This document shows positions 16,174 to 24,426 of a stretch of 64,000 bases of DNA, one piece after another. The position numbers were made by a program, and so were the translations under genes. Each line of letters opens with the position of its first letter. Positions within the stretch are counted from its first letter, which is position 1. Origin of the DNA: Niallia taxi (GTDB lineage: Bacteria; Bacillota; Bacilli; Bacillales; Cytobacillaceae); the NCBI RefSeq assembly GCF_032818155.1, contig NZ_CP102589.1, positions 3,775,528 to 3,839,527 of the forward strand, in the 5' to 3' direction. Under the pieces are notes generated by a model. That model had not been told where the DNA came from. It did not search any database and saw nothing but the letters and a program-made list of their open reading frames with translations.

Positions 16174-17295
16174 TTATTTACTGTCTTTTTTTACAAGCTG
16201 AATTTGCTCTAATTGCTGACTGCTGTCCAAAATGAATTTCATTTCATAATGGTTAGCAGTATAAGTAGCAATGTAGCCATCATGCTCCTTGTTTGCTGAA
16301 AATGTATCCGGCTTGCCTAATATCTCATTGATTATAGACATATTTATTTTAAGGCGCATGCCAGGAATCGTGATCGAAGTTACCTGCTTTGTCTTACCAT
16401 CATAGTAGTATGTGACCTCCGGGTAAGTTACCATCATTGTTCCATCACTTTGCTTCGTATCTGTATACTCTTTATTCGACTTTGTTATTTCGCTTATGCT
16501 TGTACCAATTGGATACTGGCTGCCTAACAGCATCCCCTGTTCAGCAATTGTTAAAGCATCTTTTGAGAGAGTAAGATTTTTAAATGGCAAATAGTACTCT
16601 TCCTCCTCAAGCCATCTCTCCATTTCCTTTTCTTTATCAATATAAGTTGTGTCCGTCTCTTTAAGCTGCAGACGCTCTGAACTCAACGTCCATGTAGTCA
16701 CTTCATACAAATCGGAATTCTTTTTTTCTGCAGTCTGCAGATAGTTTTGCTGGATACTTTTAATTTTGCGCTTTAATACTGGAATTTCCTTCTTAGTAAG
16801 AGACGTAAGCTCTCCGTCCTTCATCACATACAGTGATGCAACAGTATTATCCTTTGCCTTTGTTTGATAGACTGCAATAATACTATGCTTATTGACGGTG
16901 TATGTGCTGATATTTTTATTTTTTATATTAAATACGAGCGGATCCCGCAGTTTAATCGCTTGTTTAAGCTCTTTTTTATCATCTTCTGACTCTGCCGTTA
17001 AATAAAGAGAAAATTCCCCTTCTACAATAGAATCATCTTTATCTCCGAGAAAGCTATCCTCTTTAAGTGGATATTTCTCCGTTTCATCGCCAACTAAATA
17101 TGCTTCGTATACTTCATTATCCTCCTTAAGAGTTAAAGAGGATATTGCATTTTCCATGATCCACTCTACCTGTGTTTCAGCAAGTTTCGCCGAAGCCTCA
17201 TTCTCATCGGTCTTTTTTGAACTTAGTTGAATTGCCCCCACGACAACCAAAACAGCACATAATAAAAGCATGCCAATATATATATATAGTTTCAT
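16174..17295 (-). CDS. Membrane-anchored extracytoplasmic protein, unknown function
   Basis: 373 residues: one N-terminal membrane helix (about 4-24) without a lipobox cysteine, then a long, charged extracellular part. The C-terminal third (about 255-370, GSQYPIGTSISEI ... INEILGKPDTFSAN) resembles the DUF4309/YjgB type of exported Bacillus domain; this is a tentative resemblance. AGGAG precedes the ATG. Monocistronic, convergent with ampS. No enzymatic motif is visible. Confidence 0.7.
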   Translation of the reverse strand: MKLYIYIGMLLLCAVLVVVGAIQLSSKKTDENEASAKLAETQVEWIMENAISSLTLKEDNEVYEAYLVGDETEKYPLKEDSFLGDKDDSIVEGEFSLYLTAESEDDKKELKQAIKLRDPLVFNIKNKNISTYTVNKHSIIAVYQTKAKDNTVASLYVMKDGELTSLTKKEIPVLKRKIKSIQQNYLQTAEKKNSDLYEVTTWTLSSERLQLKETDTTYIDKEKEMERWLEEEEYYLPFKNLTLSKDALTIAEQGMLLGSQYPIGTSISEITKSNKEYTDTKQSDGTMMVTYPEVTYYYDGKTKQVTSITIPGMRLKINMSIINEILGKPDTFSANKEHDGYIATYTANHYEMKFILDSSQQLEQIQLVKKDSK

Positions 17296-17525
17296 TATAT
17301 TCTCCTGATTATAAAAACACGTAATTTGCCTATCTTTTTAAGCGTACTTATTAATATTAACAAAATGGCTAGTTTTCTACAAATCAAGGTTTTTCCAGTT
17401 TTCGCTTACTTATTATTTGGAAAAATCAGCATAAGGCAGCAGCCCTTTTTGGACTGGCTCCTTTTTATGTTATTCTATAGTTAGTTCTGGTCAGAAAAAC
17501 GATATATGGAAAGGGTTGATATTTT

Positions 17526-17795
17526 ATGTATCAATATCATCTTGCCATCACCGGAAAGGTTCAAGGCGTAGGCTTTCGCTACTTTGTACAAATGAAGGCA
17601 ATGGAATATAATGTTCACGGCTGGGTCAAAAACAGAGACAACGGTTCTGTTGAAGCCGTCATTTCAGGACCAAAAGAAACGCTTGATTTATTTATTGCTG
17701 ACATCAAAAAGGGAAACAGATTTGCCGCAGTACAGAATGTGGAAGTCGCTGAGCAGCAAGCCGAGACGTTTCGCTCATTCAGTATTCGTTACTGA
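17526..17795 (+). CDS. acyP: Acylphosphatase
   Basis: 89-residue enzyme that hydrolyses acyl phosphates. [16 protein letters not shown] carries the phosphate-binding loop with the catalytic arginine, and [13 protein letters not shown] carries the catalytic asparagine; both are the family signatures. Full length. GGAAAGGG precedes the ATG. It is 52 bp upstream of mscL and probably co-transcribed. Confidence 0.95.
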   Translation: MYQYHLAITGKVQGVGFRYFVQMKAMEYNVHGWVKNRDNGSVEAVISGPKETLDLFIADIKKGNRFAAVQNVEVAEQQAETFRSFSIRY

Positions 17796-17847
17796 TTCTA
17801 GTTTAGAAGCAACAAAAATTAGTTTGATTAAAGTTAGGAGTTTTAGT

Positions 17848-18249
17848 ATGTGGAAAGAATTTAAAGCCTTTGCTGTCAAAGGCAATGTCATCGATCTAGC
17901 AATCGGTGTAATTATTGGCGGGGCATTCAGCAAAATTGTCAGCTCCCTTGTGAATGATATTATCATGCCGATAGTCGGAGTTCTCCTTGGGGGTGTTAAT
18001 TTAACAAGCCTTAAATTAACCTACGGCAAGGCAACTGTCCTTTATGGACAATTTATCCAAACAATATTAGACTTTTTTATTGTCGCCTTTTCTATCTTTA
18101 TGGTTATCAAGCTGATTACCAAGTTCAAAAAGAAAAAAGAAGCAGAAATTGTCGAAGAAAAAGCACCTTCCATTGATGCTAAGGAAGAATTATTGATGGA
18201 AATTCGCGATCTTTTGAAAAAAGACCATGTCAGACAAGAAGAAAATTAA
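17848..18249 (+). CDS. mscL: Large-conductance mechanosensitive channel
   Basis: 133-residue pentameric channel that opens under osmotic downshock. The N-terminal [23 protein letters not shown] includes the amphipathic helix and TM1 pore; TM2 is at about 68-90, followed by the charged cytoplasmic bundle. AGGAG precedes the ATG at 17848; the reading frame continues upstream across acyP in another frame but that extension is spurious. Confidence 0.96.
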   Translation: MWKEFKAFAVKGNVIDLAIGVIIGGAFSKIVSSLVNDIIMPIVGVLLGGVNLTSLKLTYGKATVLYGQFIQTILDFFIVAFSIFMVIKLITKFKKKKEAEIVEEKAPSIDAKEELLMEIRDLLKKDHVRQEEN

Positions 18250-18316
18250 TTTATTTTGAAACATTAACTATGTTTCATACGTAAAGAGATTAAAATATAA
18301 ACAATGGAGTGACTTT

Positions 18317-18955
18317 ATGTACGCGCATAGTGTTAACACAAATCATCTACCTGCTGTTTTAAGAGCATTTGCCTTATCCTTAGGGATTGCAACTGTTGGA
18401 ACATTAGCAGGTAACTTTATTCCAGCTTCACTCTTTTTACCATTAGCAATATTAGAGGTTGTGATGCTTGTTATTGCCTTCTTTCTTAGAAGAGGGAAAT
18501 CAATGTCCTATTCCTTCCTTTATGCCTTTACGTTTATTTCGGGAATAACGACATATCCAATCGTTTCCCATTATATATCCACTATCGGCGCTAATGTCGT
18601 CATAATGGCTTTAGGAACAACAACAGTCGTATTTGCTGGACTTGCAATATTTGCAACGACAACAAAACGTGACCTTTCCTTCCTCGGCGGAATGCTAATG
18701 GCAGCATTACTTGCCTTGATTGTGATCTCTATATTTAATATTTTCTGGCCTTTAGGCACCACTGCCATGCTTGTCTACTCCTTTATCGGAGTGCTTGTGT
18801 TCAGCGGATATGTACTTTTTGACTTTAACCGTATGAAGCATTACGGAGTGTCAGCAGAGCAGGTACCATTAATGGCTTTAAACCTTTATCTAGACTTTGT
18901 GAACCTGTTCATCAACATCTTAAGAATCTTTGGAATCCTTTCAAGTAAGGATTAA
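18317..18955 (+). CDS. yetJ: Bax inhibitor-1 family calcium-leak channel YetJ
   Basis: 212-residue, seven-helix membrane protein closely matching B. subtilis YetJ, a pH-sensitive calcium leak channel of the TMBIM/BI-1 family. The two pH-sensing aspartates are conserved as D169 (VLFDF) and D193 (LYLDF), equivalent to D171 and D195 of YetJ. The end FINILRIFGILSSKD is near identical. GGAGTG precedes the ATG. It follows mscL by 67 bp and is followed by a terminator. Confidence 0.93.
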   Translation: MYAHSVNTNHLPAVLRAFALSLGIATVGTLAGNFIPASLFLPLAILEVVMLVIAFFLRRGKSMSYSFLYAFTFISGITTYPIVSHYISTIGANVVIMALGTTTVVFAGLAIFATTTKRDLSFLGGMLMAALLALIVISIFNIFWPLGTTAMLVYSFIGVLVFSGYVLFDFNRMKHYGVSAEQVPLMALNLYLDFVNLFINILRIFGILSSKD

Positions 18956-18958
18956 CCT

Positions 18959-18988
18959 AAATGCTGCCTGTTAACTCAGGCAGCATTT
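18959..18988. terminator. Bidirectional terminator after yetJ
   Basis: AAATGCTGCCTG / CAGGCAGCATTT with a 6-base loop, between convergent genes. Confidence 0.85.
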
Positions 18989-18989
18989 G

Positions 18990-19265
18990 TTATTTCAGCA
19001 ATCTTCCTTTCACATGGCGAATGAATTCGGCTGGATCATCCTTAATAATAAACGAGAAAACTCCTTTATTTGTGTGCAAGTACAGCATTTGATAAAGATT
19101 ATTTGTTTTTTTTACAGATATGTCATAAACAATCTCTAACTGAAAAACAGTTTCCTCAGCCATAATTCTGTCACTGCAAAGAATCAGGCTTTGTTTTATC
19201 TCTTGGACGACCTGCCTATTAAATTCAATCCTTCTTGTGACAACATAATAAGCCAGTTCTGCCAT
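18990..19265 (-). CDS. Hypothetical protein (91 aa)
   Basis: 91-residue soluble protein with alternating beta-like strands in the second half (QLEIVYDISVKKTNNLYQML, then VFSFIIKDDP) and a C-terminal helix, which may be a small PH-like fold; this is only an impression. AGGAGG precedes the ATG. Lies 14 bp downstream of the MocR-type regulator on the same strand and is probably co-transcribed with it. Family not recognised. Confidence 0.7.
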   Translation of the reverse strand: MAELAYYVVTRRIEFNRQVVQEIKQSLILCSDRIMAEETVFQLEIVYDISVKKTNNLYQMLYLHTNKGVFSFIIKDDPAEFIRHVKGRLLK

Positions 19266-19278
19266 TATTACCTCCTGC

Positions 19279-20703
19279 TCATTTATGCATATTGTCTGTC
19301 AATAATGAATCATAAATACTTGTTAGTAAGTACATTCCTTTTTTTATGTCTTGTTCATTTAGAAAGGAATAGCTGAGTCTTATATATGGAATATCCCGTT
19401 CTAAAGGGTCACAAATCTGCCCAGGAACATAAGAGACAGAGTTTGCAAGCGCCATAGCCTTAAGCTTGTTTTTATCTATTGTCTCGTCTATATGCACCCA
19501 AAGATTCAGCCCACCCCCAGGACTATCCCATTGGAAGGAATGGTCCTGAAGTGCCTCTTCCATCTTTTCCTTCCTTATCTGCAATGCTATTCTCAGCTTT
19601 TCCATATGTGTACGCACCCTGTCAGATGTTAGATAAAACAAAAAGGCTTTCTGGCTTAGCAGCGGTGTCCCATTATCAGCAAGTGCCTTTCCTTTAATCA
19701 GCCATTTCATCAGACTTGGATGTGCCACCATTGCACAAATTCTTAATCCTGGAGCCATATATTTGCAGAAACTTCGCAAGTAAATAATATACCCACCCGT
19801 ATCATAGGAGTAAATAGGCGGTGGCGGAGTTTCGTGAAAGTAGATTTCACGGAAGGCATCATCCTCGAGAATGATACATTGATATTTTTCAGCAAGCTCT
19901 GCCAGCTGTTTTCGCTGCTCAACTGGCACAGTATAGCCTGTAGGATTCTGATATGTCGGATTTGTGTAAAACAGCTTTGGCTTATACTTCTTCATAAAGT
20001 ATTCCACTTCTTCTAGACAAAAACCTGCTGCTGTTATAGACACAGGTATAAGTTTTGCCCCTCTGTTTGCGAATATATCAGCCGCACCACTGTAAGTCGG
20101 GCTTTCTATCAGCACATAATCGTGTGCTTGAACAAATACCTTGGCAATGATATCAATCCCTTGCTGTGCTCCAGATGTGATTACTATTGATTCCTCTGGT
20201 ATGTATAAACGGTCGTACTTTTGAAAGTAGGCTGACATACCTGCTATTAGCTCTTCATCACCTTTAACATTTGCATAAGTTCCAAGCAAAAGCGGATATT
20301 TTTCAAAAATCTCCTTAGCATGCTGAGAAAGGTACCTATTAGGCAATAATGTCGGATCAACAACGGATGCTGAAAATTTATAAGTGACTGGCTCACGATG
20401 GATATCGGAGAGATGACTGTTATGAATATAAGAACGAATTGCTGGCTGCTCCTCTGATATATTGCTTATATGGTCACTATCTTTTCTGTAATAGCCTGTT
20501 TTATCCTTTGCATAAACATGCCCTTGCTCTTTTAAAAGCTGGTATGCCTTCAAGATAGTCAAACGATGAACACCAAGAAGCTCGGCAAGGCTTCGTACAG
20601 AAGGAAGCCTTTTATCTTTTGGCCACTCCCCTGTTTGGATACGTGTTAGCATATATTCATATACTTGCTTGTAAAGTGCCGTTTGTTCAGATTTCATAAC
20701 CAT
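19279..20703 (-). CDS. MocR-family regulator (GntR HTH fused to aminotransferase fold)
   Basis: 474 residues: GntR winged helix at about 1-75 (RLPSVRSLAELLGVHRLTIL) and a PLP-binding type I aminotransferase-like domain (about 110-470). The PLP lysine lies in RSFCKYMAPGLR and the ring-stacking region in ILEDDAFREIY, so cofactor binding is expected. The start at 20703 follows AGGAGGGAT; a more upstream ATG is too close to that site. Divergent from an EamA exporter, a common pairing for this family, which suggests it controls that gene in response to PLP or an amino compound. Confidence 0.9.
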   Translation of the reverse strand: MVMKSEQTALYKQVYEYMLTRIQTGEWPKDKRLPSVRSLAELLGVHRLTILKAYQLLKEQGHVYAKDKTGYYRKDSDHISNISEEQPAIRSYIHNSHLSDIHREPVTYKFSASVVDPTLLPNRYLSQHAKEIFEKYPLLLGTYANVKGDEELIAGMSAYFQKYDRLYIPEESIVITSGAQQGIDIIAKVFVQAHDYVLIESPTYSGAADIFANRGAKLIPVSITAAGFCLEEVEYFMKKYKPKLFYTNPTYQNPTGYTVPVEQRKQLAELAEKYQCIILEDDAFREIYFHETPPPPIYSYDTGGYIIYLRSFCKYMAPGLRICAMVAHPSLMKWLIKGKALADNGTPLLSQKAFLFYLTSDRVRTHMEKLRIALQIRKEKMEEALQDHSFQWDSPGGGLNLWVHIDETIDKNKLKAMALANSVSYVPGQICDPLERDIPYIRLSYSFLNEQDIKKGMYLLTSIYDSLLTDNMHK

Positions 20704-20743
20704 ATTGATCCCTCCTTTATCCATTATTGTACCATTTCCTTAA

Positions 20744-20771
20744 ATCTGTTCTATGTGAAATTATCTGGTCT
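20744..20771. promoter_or_regulatory. Direct repeats, probable MocR-type operator
   Basis: ATCTGTTCT (20744-20752) and ATCTGGTCT (20763-20771) are direct repeats 19 bp apart, on one DNA face, in the 108-bp divergent promoter region of the MocR-type regulator and EamA genes. MocR proteins typically bind such spaced direct repeats. Confidence 0.5.
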
Positions 20772-20811
20772 GTCCTACCTGTTTTACAATAACGGCAGGA
20801 GGGATTTCATA

Positions 20812-21720
20812 ATGACCATTTTCTTGTATAGTTTAATGTGTTTTATTTTTGGAACTACTTTTTTAGCAATCAAGGTTGGAGTTGACGAAGGCTTTCCACC
20901 CTTTCTGTCTGCAGGAATCCGTTTTTTGGCTGCAGGCGCAATTCTGTATTTAATTTTGCTTGCCCGCAAAAAAACATCCTGGAAGCTTCTTTGGCGTAAA
21001 GAGCTAATGTTCACAGGGTTTACCTTGACCTTTATAACCTTTGCTTGCCTTTATTGGGCAGAACAATTTGTTTCCTCAGGCATTGCAGCAGTGCTGTCAG
21101 CTTCTGCACCAATTATCATTATCCTCATCCAAACTGCCTTTATGGGAATAAAAATTGATAAGGCAAGCATTGTTGGTATCATACTAGGATTTATTGGAGT
21201 TTTCTTCCTATTTCTGCCAGGTCTATCCATCACTTGGAATACTTTCTGGATTATCGGGTGCGGAATTATCCTTTTTGGTCAATTTGGCTATGCAACAGGT
21301 TCAATTTGGTCTGGGAAAACGATTAGTACATTTAAAAAGGAAAGTCCAATGGCATTGAATGCTGTGCAAATGATATACGGAGGACTGTTTCTGCTGCTTT
21401 TATCTCTATTCGCAGGGGAACCTGCGCCTAATATAACCATACCGGGACTTTTGTCGATTCTTTATTTGACTGTAGCAGGGTCCATGATTGCCCATACTAT
21501 CTATTATTATCTTGTCGCAAAAACAAATGCCTTTCTTCCTTCGACATGGTTATATGTTTCACCTTTAATCGCGTTAACAATAGGTCACTTTTTTTATAAC
21601 GAAGCTGTTCATCCGGTCATGCTTGTTGGTGTTTTACTGATTTTATCAAGCCTTATTTTAGTAAACCTTGGAAAGATACTGCAATTTGTGTCCATAAAAA
21701 AAATGGCATCCTCTAAATGA
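20812..21720 (+). CDS. EamA/DMT-family transporter
   Basis: 302-residue, ten-helix drug/metabolite transporter with two EamA repeats (about 5-140 and 150-290). No substrate can be assigned; members export amino acids, cofactors or metabolites. The start at 20812 has AGGAGG upstream; the reading frame is open further 5' but overlaps the divergent gene. The C-terminus extends into its terminator hairpin. Confidence 0.88.
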   Translation: MTIFLYSLMCFIFGTTFLAIKVGVDEGFPPFLSAGIRFLAAGAILYLILLARKKTSWKLLWRKELMFTGFTLTFITFACLYWAEQFVSSGIAAVLSASAPIIIILIQTAFMGIKIDKASIVGIILGFIGVFFLFLPGLSITWNTFWIIGCGIILFGQFGYATGSIWSGKTISTFKKESPMALNAVQMIYGGLFLLLLSLFAGEPAPNITIPGLLSILYLTVAGSMIAHTIYYYLVAKTNAFLPSTWLYVSPLIALTIGHFFYNEAVHPVMLVGVLLILSSLILVNLGKILQFVSIKKMASSK

Positions 21721-21733
21721 GGACGCCATTTTT
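21699..21733 (+). terminator. Intrinsic terminator of the EamA gene
   Basis: AAAAATGGC-a-TCCTC / GAGGA-c-GCCATTTTT, with the stop codon in the loop region. A short unannotated gap with nothing recognisable follows before the thioesterase gene. Confidence 0.85.
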
Positions 21734-21861
21734 CAAGGGCTTTCGTCTAAATAAGACAAAGAAAGACGGATAAGACAAGATTCTAGAAATATCATCATTT
21801 CCTGGAAAATAATTTAGCTATTCGACAGCATTTCCTATAAATCACACTTCTAGATATCTGT

Positions 21862-22365
21862 TCACTTGGACTTATATTTCCGAGCAAGCTCCTGTGTCTC
21901 TGCTTTTCTGTTTCTTCTCATCTGGGCACGAACTTTACCTGATTCAAACAAACTGATTTCTTCTTCCGTTTGTGGGACAACCTGCGGCACTGCTGTTGGT
22001 TTGCCGTGTTCATCTATGGCAACCATTGTCAAAAAGCTGAGAGCACAAAGATGTTTTTCTCCTGAAAGCAAGTCTTCAGATGTCACCTTTACGAACACCT
22101 CCATAGAGGAGGTTCCTGTATAGGTTACAAAGGCTTCTAAACAAACTGAATTGCCCTCTTGAATTGGATGAAGGAAATCAACTGAATCAGTTGAAGCTGT
22201 CACAATATGCTTTCTTGCATGTTTCATGGCAGCAATAGCAGCCGTATCATCAATATATGCCATTAATTTCCCTCCGAACAATGTGCCATAAGTGTTCGTA
22301 TCTGTTGGGAAAACAATGCTCGTTTTAACAACGAGCGACTCACTGCAATATTTAGAACCTACCAT
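21862..22365 (-). CDS. Acyl-CoA thioesterase, hotdog fold (YkhA-type)
   Basis: 167-residue hotdog-fold acyl-CoA hydrolase. The pattern NTYGTLFGGKLMAYIDDTAAIAA carries the catalytic Asn/Asp region of the BFIT/YkhA/YciA group, and TASTDSVDFLHPIQEGN is the conserved core helix-strand. The C-terminus is highly basic. AAGGAGG precedes the ATG. Monocistronic. Confidence 0.9.
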   Translation of the reverse strand: MVGSKYCSESLVVKTSIVFPTDTNTYGTLFGGKLMAYIDDTAAIAAMKHARKHIVTASTDSVDFLHPIQEGNSVCLEAFVTYTGTSSMEVFVKVTSEDLLSGEKHLCALSFLTMVAIDEHGKPTAVPQVVPQTEEEISLFESGKVRAQMRRNRKAETQELARKYKSK

Positions 22366-22449
22366 ATATCCTCCTTAGGATTGCTTTCTAAGATTACTTC
22401 CTATAAATATTATATGTAATTTCCTAATTGCCGTCTATTAGACCACATG

Positions 22450-23385
22450 CTATTGAAAGAAAGAATTTTTCTTTTTTGCCTTTAGAAGATCACCCATCCA
22501 TCCCCTTGTTTTTAAATAAGCATAAATAATTACAGTAGTCAGCACGATTAAGGCAAGCGAAATGGCATAGCCATATTTCCAATCAAGCTCAGGCATATAT
22601 TTAAAGTTCATACCCCACAATGCTCCAAGTGCCATAATAGGAGTACAAAGGGCCGTAAACACTGTCAATGTCTTCATAATTTCATTTCCTCGATGCTGGG
22701 AAACAACCTCTTCAAAGTGGACGAGATTATTTAATTCTTTTTCATACTCATCAACTAAAGTAAGTCCTCTCTGAATCCGCTTAGAAACTCGCTTATAATC
22801 TCTGCCATCTGTGGCATCCTCTCCAAAGGCTTCCTCAATGGCAAACTTCAGCTCTAAAAAGGGCATCATGACGTTTTTCCAAATAAGTATTTCATGCCTT
22901 GACTGATAAATTTTATCTAAGGTTTTTGTACTATTCTTCTCTTTCACATCCCATATTAATTCATCTAGCTTTTCCTCGTATGTATCAATATGGTAAAGAA
23001 TATCTGTCATAATGTTGCCAAGAATCACCATAAACCCATCAACTGGGGATATGGCATTTTGGGCAGATTGAATAATATTTGACCTTTTGTTTAAATGGAG
23101 GCTGTTATCATGATAATCCAATGTGATGAGATAATCGCCACACAGATAGAAGTAAAACAGCTCATAATCTCCTCTTTCCTCAATTTTCCGATTATAGATA
23201 AGTGAACCACTCAAAGATTCCTTGCCGATTGTTGATGTATCCATCTCCAAATAGTTCCCTTTTTTTTCATTGATGATTTTGTGCCAATCTTCAATGGGAA
23301 TGTCCAGTTCTGCTTTTAATTGGTCGATCTCTTCAATCTTTTCAAGTGCATACCAAATCCATTTGCCCATGTGATGCTTTTTCAA
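22450..23385 (-). CDS. corA: CorA-family magnesium/divalent cation transporter
   Basis: About 311 residues: a soluble N-terminal domain, a long stalk helix and two C-terminal membrane helices. The GMN signature is intact in ALWGMNFKYMPELDWKYG after the first membrane helix, and the protein ends with a lysine-rich cytoplasmic tail. The start is uncertain: TTG at 23385 has GGAG eight bases upstream, whereas GTG at 23394 overlaps that site. No Mg2+ riboswitch is visible upstream. Transported ion (Mg2+, Co2+, Zn2+) cannot be fixed. Confidence 0.88.
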   Translation of the reverse strand: MKKHHMGKWIWYALEKIEEIDQLKAELDIPIEDWHKIINEKKGNYLEMDTSTIGKESLSGSLIYNRKIEERGDYELFYFYLCGDYLITLDYHDNSLHLNKRSNIIQSAQNAISPVDGFMVILGNIMTDILYHIDTYEEKLDELIWDVKEKNSTKTLDKIYQSRHEILIWKNVMMPFLELKFAIEEAFGEDATDGRDYKRVSKRIQRGLTLVDEYEKELNNLVHFEEVVSQHRGNEIMKTLTVFTALCTPIMALGALWGMNFKYMPELDWKYGYAISLALIVLTTVIIYAYLKTRGWMGDLLKAKKKNSFFQ

Positions 23386-23533
23386 AAAGATCACTCCGAT
23401 CGCTTTTTTACTTTTATTTTCCCCTATTTCAAGGAAAAAAAACTTAAAACGACACGCAGGTTTCTAATCTGTCAGTCTTGGGTAAATAAAACTAAGCAAT
23501 ATTTTTTGGACAAACTATTCGGAGGGATGAATT

Positions 23534-23770
23534 ATGAAAACGATGCGAACATTAGCGGTTGTCGGTGCAGGCGTTGGGGGTTATCTTCTATTTTCCTCAA
23601 AAGGAAAAGAAATGATGCAGCGGGTCACTCAGATGTTACACTCCAAAAAGGATGAATCACCTATCATGAAGGCCGGAAATCCCGATCCGCAAGATATCGG
23701 TGATAACAATATGGTTAGTGAAGGTGCTATGTATTCAGTAAACTACTATAATAAGCAGAGACCAGAGTAA
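23534..23770 (+). CDS. Small membrane-anchored hypothetical protein
   Basis: 78 residues: a short glycine-rich hydrophobic N-terminus (TLAVVGAGVGGYLLFSS), then a charged, proline-containing tail. Resembles small YtxH-like or YrzO-like proteins only in general layout; family not recognised. GGAGGG precedes the ATG. Convergent with the sigma-factor gene, sharing its terminator. Confidence 0.7.
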   Translation: MKTMRTLAVVGAGVGGYLLFSSKGKEMMQRVTQMLHSKKDESPIMKAGNPDPQDIGDNNMVSEGAMYSVNYYNKQRPE

Positions 23771-23777
23771 GAAAAAA

Positions 23778-23800
23778 GGTCTCCACATTAAATGGAGACC
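23778..23800. terminator. Bidirectional terminator after the sigma-factor gene
   Basis: GGTCTCCA / TGGAGACC with a 7-base loop; six T follow on the minus strand. It overlaps the last codons of the sigma-factor gene. Confidence 0.85.
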
Positions 23801-24336
23801 AGTTTATTTACTTTTGGACGCAATTGCTCTTTTGCTCTTTTCATGCGTGTTTTAACCGTTGAAAGGGGCGTTTTTGTTTTGTCGCTAATTTCTAGCAATG
23901 TATTGTTATGATAATAGAATAATAGAAGAGGCTCCTTGTACATTTGCGGCAGCTCTTCTAATGTATCAATCATTTCTTCATGCGCACATTTGTTTATAAT
24001 TGTATCCTCTGGCGGTAAGGAAACGGATGTCTCCCGTACATATGTATATACCGTTTCCTCCCAGAATTTCTTCGATGTCTTTTCTTTTCTCCAATAATCA
24101 CGGCATTTATTTATCGCTATTTTATATAACCAGCTTTTTGCTTTACTGTAATCTTCGAAGGAAGAAAACGATAGATATGAAGATATAAGTACTTCCTGAT
24201 AAATATCTTCGGCTAGTTCTTTATGTTTGACCAATGAAAGGATATAAGCAAATATCGCATTTCCATGTTCTTTAATTATCTCTTCATAACAGGCTTCATT
24301 ACAATCACCTGTGCAGTTATTAATTAGGGGTTCCAT
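23788..24336 (-). CDS. ECF-type RNA polymerase sigma factor with N-terminal Cys cluster
   Basis: 182 residues. Region 2 (AEDIYQEVLISSYLSF ... WLYKIAINKCRDYWRK) and region 4 (LPQMYKEPLLLFYYHNNTLL, then STVKTRMKRAKEQL) are complete, with no other domain, so this is an extracytoplasmic-function sigma factor. The N-terminal extension has three cysteines spaced CxxxCxxxC (residues 8-16 of this start). No anti-sigma gene adjoins it: the neighbours are a convergent small gene and a flippase gene. The start at 24336 has GGAGG six bases upstream; an ATG immediately before is possible. Confidence 0.9.
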   Translation of the reverse strand: MEPLINNCTGDCNEACYEEIIKEHGNAIFAYILSLVKHKELAEDIYQEVLISSYLSFSSFEDYSKAKSWLYKIAINKCRDYWRKEKTSKKFWEETVYTYVRETSVSLPPEDTIINKCAHEEMIDTLEELPQMYKEPLLLFYYHNNTLLEISDKTKTPLSTVKTRMKRAKEQLRPKVNKLVSI

Positions 24337-24426
24337 CATTATCCTCCTTCCCCTAGGACGCTTCTACACAATAAACGAAACCGCACCTATTAACCCCTAC
24401 ACTTTTTTAAAAAGTTTTTTATATTT

